Shown one piece after another: positions 15,581 to 20,212 of a stretch of DNA of 20,212 nt (positions within the stretch are counted from its first letter, which is position 1; each line of letters starts with the position of its first letter). The translations under genes and the position numbers were made by a program. The notes under the pieces are model-generated. The model was not told the origin of the DNA. It searched no databases and saw only the letters and a list, made by a program, of their open reading frames with translations. Source of the DNA: CAZLBV01 sp964557845 (lineage in GTDB: Bacteria; Acidobacteriota; Aminicenantia; Aminicenantales; Aminicenantaceae); NCBI GenBank assembly GCA_964557845.1, contig CAZLBV010000122.1:1-20212 (forward strand), written 5' to 3'.

Positions 15581-18320
15581 CAGGATCTTCCCAAGAGTGA
15601 TCGGGTTGTTTGCCGCCGGAATTTTATTTCTTTTAACTTTCCCCATATATGCAGATAATTTAATACAACTTCCTGTTATTGAGGAGGTAATAGTACAGAC
15701 CGATGACGGTCTTAGAGAAGATGATTTTAGTGAATTGATCACCATTAAACCAGGCGAGAGGTTTTCCTATATCCGGATCAGCAATAGTATCAAGCAGCTA
15801 TATAAAACCGGCTTGTTTTCCGAGGTTAAGGTATTGAAGGAAGGAGAGGATAAGATCAAACTGATCTTCTTGCTTACCAAAAATTTGCTTGTCCGGGAAA
15901 TTAAATTTACAGGATTGGAAATTATTACAGAAAGAAAGATTAAAGCTGGGATGGAAACGCTGCGGGAAGGAGAATCGTTTTCCGAGGAAAAACTGCAGCG
16001 GGCGATCGATGAATTAACTGAAGCTCTTGAGGAAGAAGGCTTTTTCCACGCGGATATTGCAGTAGAGAGAAATAAGGATACTCAGACCGGACAGGTCGAT
16101 GTGACATTCAGACTTGAATATATAAGAAAATATGTAGTCGGGAACATAAGCTTTAAGGGAGATGTCATTCTGACAGAAGAGCAGCTCCTAAGAAAGATGG
16201 ATATAAAGGAAGGCACAGAATTTGTTCCTTCTGTTCTGGATAATGATCTGCAGAAGTTAAGAGAAACCTATACTGAAATGGATTACAGCCGGGTTGAAGT
16301 ATCTGTTGAAGCCAAGGAGTTTGATAGAATCAGAGGCTCAGTCAATTTGATCATTCAAATTTCTTCCGGAGAAAAGATCGAAATTGATGTTAAAGGGGCC
16401 GATATCCCCAAAGAACTGCTCAGCCCCATATGGGAAGGAGAAATTTTTGAGGAATGGGGCTTGGCAGAGGGAGAAGCGAAAATAATCTCTTATTTACGTA
16501 AAAGGGGTTATTTATTTGCTACGGTTTCTTCCCGGATCGAACAGGACATGAGTCGAATTCAGGTCATTCATGTAGTTTCACCTGGAAAAAAGTATAAAAT
16601 TATGGAGATAGAATTTAGAGGCCTCTCTTATTTTTCCGCTGAAAAATTGGAAGAAGAATTGATGCTGGAGGATAATATTCCTTTTTTTAACAGGATACTC
16701 GGAGACAGATTATTTGAACTGCCTTTAGAGATTGTATATCTTTATAAGACTTATGGTTTTCCCGAGACCAGGGTAGTTGTGAATTATGAACGGTATGGGA
16801 AAAAGGTTAAGCCGATCTTTTATATTGAGGAAGGTCCTCAAGAGATCATCGAGAAGATCTTATTTAAAGGAGCTCGATTATACGAAAGAGAAAATCTCCT
16901 TTCTCAGATCAGCAGTACTGAAGGTGGGCCTTTTTATTTACCATCAGTCCAAAAGGATGTAGAAAGACTGGAGTCTTTTTACTTGAATAAGGGGATCAGG
17001 AATTCAGAATTAAGGGCAGAAATCGAAAATTCCGGTAATGGCAAACATCAGGTTGTTTTTCATATTCAAGAAGGAAATCTTGTGACTGTAGATAATATTA
17101 TCATTGCCGGAAATAAAGTTACTAGAGAAAACACCATTCTGAGAGAGTTGATGATCGATGAAGGCGATTTGGCCTACTATGACGAGATTCTGGCATCGAA
17201 ACGCAGGCTGGAAAACCTAGGTATTTTTACTGAAATCAATATTGAGGAAATCCCTCTATCAACCGAACGTGAAAATCTCTTGATAACCGTTAGAGAAGGA
17301 GAAAGAAATTATGCTGGATTAGGTCTGGGAATTGAGACCAAGAATGAGCCCCGTTCCTTTGAGATTTGGAATAATGAATTCCGTCCAAGAGGAACAGGTG
17401 AATATATTCGAAGCAATCTTTTCGGAACAGCGGCTCAGGTCAGCGTAGTCGGTCAGCTCAGTTTGATCGAAAGAAGGGCCGTGCTTTCTTGGGAACAACC
17501 TTATTTTTTCGGGCTGCATATCCAGACCTATCTCAATGCCTGGCTTGAGCGAGAGGAGCGGGTAAGTTATAGTTATGAACGCCGGGGCATCAGTCTTTCG
17601 ACCATCAAACCATTATCGGAAAGTGGAGACATGACTTTATTGACCGCGCTGCGGGTGGTGAGGACAACCTTGGTCGATCTTGAGATCTCAGAATCCGAGG
17701 TTGACCGGCAGTTTTTTCCGTTTTCTGCCACTTCTTTATCCGGCAGTTTTATTTGGGATAGAAGAAACGATCCCTTTAATCCCGCTGATGGGTATTTTTT
17801 AAGTTCGGTTCTGGAATGGGCTTATCCTATTTTTAATGATGAATCAAATTTTCAAAAATCTTTCTCAAAATTCCAGTATATCTTCTCGCCTATATCCAAT
17901 CTTCAGCTGATCTCTACCACCAGATTAGGCTTAGGACGCGGCCGGATGCCCATTCATGAAAGATTCTTTGGAGGTGGAAGCAATTCTTTCAGGGGAGTCC
18001 TATTTGATGAGCTCGGTCCCAAAGATCCGGATTCCGGCAAACCGGTCGGAGGAAAGGCCATGTTGCTCTTTAACATTGATGTAACCTTTCAGGTATTAAG
18101 CTCTTTGGAGAATCTCCGGGGATCTGTCTTTTTCGATCATGGCAATGTTTTTGGCAAGCGAAGCCAGGTGAGCTGGTCGGGACTACAAAATGCTCTGGGA
18201 TTCGGTCTCCGCTATAAGACACCCTTGGGACCTATACGGTTAGAATTGGGTTGGAATCTTGATCCGGAGTTTGGCGAGAAAAATCCGCTGTTTTTCATAA
18301 CGCTTGGGAATGTATTTTAA
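15555..18320 (+). CDS. bamA: Omp85 outer-membrane assembly protein (BamA-like) with seven POTRA domains
   Basis: This 921-residue protein has a signal peptide (hydrophobic 16-31, likely cut after IYA at 31-33), a long POTRA region and a C-terminal 16-strand-type barrel. By eye I count seven POTRA repeats: about 41-110, 112-190, 192-272, 273-344, 345-427, 428-508 and 509-583; E. coli BamA has five. The barrel (584-921) contains WEQPYFFG, WDRRNDPFNPADGYFL, FFGGGSNSFRGV (the RGF-type loop 6 motif as FRGV), DHGNVF, GLRYKTPLGPIRLELGW and a terminal phenylalanine. It should insert outer-membrane proteins, perhaps also acting as the partner of TamB. The ATG at 15555 overlaps tamB by 26 bases; a TTG at 15552 is in frame. 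Whether to call it BamA or TamA is open; C-terminal motifs favour BamA. Confidence 0.88.
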   Translation: MLNCIKDSNRIFPRVIGLFAAGILFLLTFPIYADNLIQLPVIEEVIVQTDDGLREDDFSELITIKPGERFSYIRISNSIKQLYKTGLFSEVKVLKEGEDKIKLIFLLTKNLLVREIKFTGLEIITERKIKAGMETLREGESFSEEKLQRAIDELTEALEEEGFFHADIAVERNKDTQTGQVDVTFRLEYIRKYVVGNISFKGDVILTEEQLLRKMDIKEGTEFVPSVLDNDLQKLRETYTEMDYSRVEVSVEAKEFDRIRGSVNLIIQISSGEKIEIDVKGADIPKELLSPIWEGEIFEEWGLAEGEAKIISYLRKRGYLFATVSSRIEQDMSRIQVIHVVSPGKKYKIMEIEFRGLSYFSAEKLEEELMLEDNIPFFNRILGDRLFELPLEIVYLYKTYGFPETRVVVNYERYGKKVKPIFYIEEGPQEIIEKILFKGARLYERENLLSQISSTEGGPFYLPSVQKDVERLESFYLNKGIRNSELRAEIENSGNGKHQVVFHIQEGNLVTVDNIIIAGNKVTRENTILRELMIDEGDLAYYDEILASKRRLENLGIFTEINIEEIPLSTERENLLITVREGERNYAGLGLGIETKNEPRSFEIWNNEFRPRGTGEYIRSNLFGTAAQVSVVGQLSLIERRAVLSWEQPYFFGLHIQTYLNAWLEREERVSYSYERRGISLSTIKPLSESGDMTLLTALRVVRTTLVDLEISESEVDRQFFPFSATSLSGSFIWDRRNDPFNPADGYFLSSVLEWAYPIFNDESNFQKSFSKFQYIFSPISNLQLISTTRLGLGRGRMPIHERFFGGGSNSFRGVLFDELGPKDPDSGKPVGGKAMLLFNIDVTFQVLSSLENLRGSVFFDHGNVFGKRSQVSWSGLQNALGFGLRYKTPLGPIRLELGWNLDPEFGEKNPLFFITLGNVF

Positions 18321-18321
18321 C

Positions 18322-19026
18322 ATGAAAAAAACAATTGCGATCTTTTTCTTGTTCCTTTTGCATATCTTGTTTTCGGCTTTTTTTTGCTCTGGTCTGCTTA
18401 ATGCTATGAACAACGAGGAGAATCAAGAGATAGTAGATCTTGTATTAGCCGTTGTCAATGAAGAAATAATTACTTTGTCCGATCTCAAAATATTTTCACT
18501 GATTGCTATGGTGCATGATAATCAAACCCGAAACGGCCAAAATGGGCTGCGCTCCAATCTGGAGCGGTTGATCGATCAGAAACTGGTCCTGCAGATGATA
18601 AATGAGGACACAGAAGCCAACGGGGCCGATATTCAAAGATTCAAGTCAAAAATAGAGATGTCCGATAATCGAGATCGATTTTATGAAGATCTTTCTTCTT
18701 TGGGATTGATCTATGAGGATATCCATGTTTATGTGGAGGAAATGCTACTGTTTGAAAGAATAATAAACCAGCGTTTCAATCGAGCTGTGGCTGTGAGTCT
18801 AAGTGAAATCGAACAATACTATCAGGAGATATATCTTCCCCTACAGCAGTCTGAAGGTTTAAATCCAAAGCCGATGGTTGATATCTTGGATGAAATTGAA
18901 AACGCTATAAAAAAGGAAAAATTAGATGAACAGATAAAGGCATGGATAGCCAAGTTGAAGGAAGAAGCAGATATTGAAATCAAGAACAGTGCGGTTTTTC
19001 TTAAGGATGAAAAAAATGAAAGGTAA
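18322..19026 (+). CDS. SurA N-terminal-like periplasmic chaperone without PPIase domain
   Basis: The 234-residue product has a signal peptide or anchor (about 4-28) and then a helical module that resembles the SurA N-terminal chaperone domain. VLAVVNEEIITLSDL (41-55) matches the SurA/PrsA start, LERLIDQKLVLQ (80-91) the following helix, and KLDEQIKAWIAKLKEEADIEI (200-220) the helix that in SurA closes the chaperone core. No parvulin domain lies between or after these parts, whereas E. coli SurA has two. It starts one base after the stop of the Omp85 gene, which fits a role in escorting outer-membrane proteins through the periplasm. The ATG at 18322 is preferred over an in-frame start at 18304. 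SurA-like assignment is by motif only; the binding partner is inferred. Confidence 0.75.
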   Translation: MKKTIAIFFLFLLHILFSAFFCSGLLNAMNNEENQEIVDLVLAVVNEEIITLSDLKIFSLIAMVHDNQTRNGQNGLRSNLERLIDQKLVLQMINEDTEANGADIQRFKSKIEMSDNRDRFYEDLSSLGLIYEDIHVYVEEMLLFERIINQRFNRAVAVSLSEIEQYYQEIYLPLQQSEGLNPKPMVDILDEIENAIKKEKLDEQIKAWIAKLKEEADIEIKNSAVFLKDEKNER

Positions 19027-19030
19027 GAGT

Positions 19031-19960
19031 ATGACTGAAATCGCATTTCTTTTTCCCGGGCAGGGTTCACAAAGAGTAGGAATGGGAAAAGCATTTTATG
19101 AAGAATTTTCCTTGGCAAGAGAGATTTTTCATCAGGCTGACGACGTGCTTGGTTTTAAGCTTTCCAGCCTTTGTTTTGAGGGGCCGGAGGATGATCTGAA
19201 GCTCACCCAACATACTCAGCCGGCTCTGTTGACGGTAAGCTTGGTGGCTTTTCGCGCATTTGGAATGAACCCGGTGATAGCGGCTGGACATAGTCTGGGG
19301 GAATACTCAGCTCTGGTGGCTTCAGGTTCCTTAAAATTTGAAGATGCTGTCCTTCTCGTACATAAACGCGGACAATATATGCAGGAAGCAGTGCCTGTGG
19401 GTGAGGGGGCTATGGCTGCTGTCATGGGAGCTGAATATTCTGAGGTGGAAGAAGCTCTTTCACAAATTAAAAAAGGGATCGTAAGGATAGCTAACTGGAA
19501 CAGCCGAGAACAGATCGTAATTGCCGGAGATAAGCCTTCAGTGGAAGAGGCTTTGATTCATTTGATTAGTGCCAGATCGGTTATGCTTCCGGTCAGCGCT
19601 CCCTTTCATTGTGATTTGATGAAAAATGCCGAAGAAAAATTAGCCTATGATTTAAAGTATGTGGAGTTCAGGGATCTGAAATTTCCGATCATCACAAATG
19701 TAGATGCAAAAATAATAAACAGGGGAGATGAAGCCCGGGATGCTTTGAGACGTCAGGTAAGCCGGCCCGTTCTCTGGTATACGTCCATGCAGCTCATGGA
19801 GAAAGAAGGTATCCGGTTGTTTGTTGAGTTGGGTTCCGGAAAGGTGCTTTCTGGATTGATGAAAAGGATAAGCCGGGAATGGCAGGAGAGACCGGAGATC
19901 TACCATGCCGAGGATCCGGAATCATTAGAGAAAGTCAGATCAGCGCTGCAAAAATTATGA
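19031..19960 (+). CDS. fabD: malonyl-CoA:ACP transacylase FabD
   Basis: FabD moves malonyl from CoA to acyl carrier protein, the first committed transfer of type II fatty-acid synthesis, in the cytoplasm. The 309-residue product has the usual length (E. coli 309) and motifs: FPGQGSQ (8-14), HTQPAL (61-66), the catalytic serine S88 in GHSLGEYSAL, R113 in HKRGQYMQEA, NSREQIVIAG (157-166), the catalytic histidine H193 in SAPFHCDLM, and the ITNVDA and ELGSGKVLSGL stretches. AAGG lies about 8 bases before the ATG at 19031; the frame is open further upstream inside the SurA-like gene, but family alignment starts here. It lies 4 bases after the SurA-like gene, so an envelope-assembly operon ends with a lipid-synthesis gene. 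Other fab genes or acpP are not seen to the right within the window. Confidence 0.96.
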   Translation: MTEIAFLFPGQGSQRVGMGKAFYEEFSLAREIFHQADDVLGFKLSSLCFEGPEDDLKLTQHTQPALLTVSLVAFRAFGMNPVIAAGHSLGEYSALVASGSLKFEDAVLLVHKRGQYMQEAVPVGEGAMAAVMGAEYSEVEEALSQIKKGIVRIANWNSREQIVIAGDKPSVEEALIHLISARSVMLPVSAPFHCDLMKNAEEKLAYDLKYVEFRDLKFPIITNVDAKIINRGDEARDALRRQVSRPVLWYTSMQLMEKEGIRLFVELGSGKVLSGLMKRISREWQERPEIYHAEDPESLEKVRSALQKL

Positions 19961-20212
19961 ACTAATTTTCATGCTTATATACACCCAGGAATGATAATAA
20001 CAGCAAGAGTGAATGAGAGTATGAGTCAATGGGTAGATGGGAATTTCTAAAAATTGAGGAGTCATATTGATTTTTATAAATTTTTTGTTTTACTCTGACT
20101 TAGGTTTCGATTTTCTTCTATCTTCTGTTTTTTAGTCTTCTATCTCCCGGTTTTCTAGGTAGAAATCCAGATATATTCAGGCAAGTTGGCTGAGACTGTC
20201 TACTACTAAAAA
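19961..20212. other. non-coding right end with short direct repeat
   Basis: No gene was found after fabD. The stretch is AT-rich. TCTTCTATCT occurs twice (20114-20123 and 20136-20145), and the last bases run into a GTCTACTACT-like stretch that may be the edge of a repeat tract outside the window. No clear terminator or promoter could be called. Confidence 0.35.

Noticed and set aside
19951..19969. AAAATTA/TAATTTT inverted repeat over the fabD stop codon
   Set aside because: The stem is A-T only and overlaps the coding end; too weak for a terminator.

Overview
The window looks like a chromosomal segment from a diderm (outer-membrane) bacterium of moderate to low GC. It encodes an Omp85/BamA protein, a TamB protein and a SurA-like periplasmic chaperone, and most genes lie in tightly packed operons with AAGGAGG-type ribosome binding sites. 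I cannot name the species. The mix (HslUV with a short propeptide, a stand-alone acyl-CoA carboxylase set, a small transaldolase, TamB next to a seven-POTRA Omp85) would fit an uncultured anaerobic candidate phylum, but that is only a guess. I see no mobile element, phage gene, CRISPR array, tRNA or rRNA.

Left end, minus strand (1-2880): a three-gene operon reading leftwards, a BatD/DUF4381-like two-TM membrane protein, then a MoxR AAA+ ATPase, then a DUF58 protein cut off by the window start. A good sigma70-type promoter lies at 3062-3090. The genes form the core of a MoxR-type (Bat/aerotolerance-like) envelope system.

Divergent gap (2881-3556): 676 bases without a gene. It holds the leftward promoter, a candidate rightward promoter (TATAAT at 3310), and a strongly structured leader of two perfect hairpins upstream of hslV.

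First plus-strand operon (3557-7441): hslV and hslU (ATP-dependent protease), a lipoprotein with an LptM-like start and fibronectin type III domains, and a fumarylacetoacetate-hydrolase-family enzyme. A second gap (7442-7780) starts with a GC-rich, repeat-containing block and ends AT-rich.

Second plus-strand operon (7781-12013): a small transaldolase followed by the three parts of a soluble acyl-CoA carboxylase (carboxyltransferase, biotin carboxylase, biotin carrier). No membrane decarboxylase subunits are present, so the set probably makes malonyl- or methylmalonyl-CoA rather than pumping sodium.

Third plus-strand operon (12167-19960): tamB, bamA-like omp85, a SurA-N-like chaperone without a parvulin domain, and fabD. 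The first three serve outer-membrane protein and lipid traffic. FabD charges acyl carrier protein with malonate, so together with the upstream carboxylase the right half of the window links malonyl-CoA supply, fatty-acid synthesis and envelope assembly. The last 250 bases are non-coding.

Overall these are known families. The points most worth a second look are the hairpin leader of hslV, the seven-POTRA Omp85 beside TamB, the parvulin-less SurA, the cysteine at the acyl-CoA selectivity position of the carboxyltransferase, and the LptM-like start of the FN3 lipoprotein.
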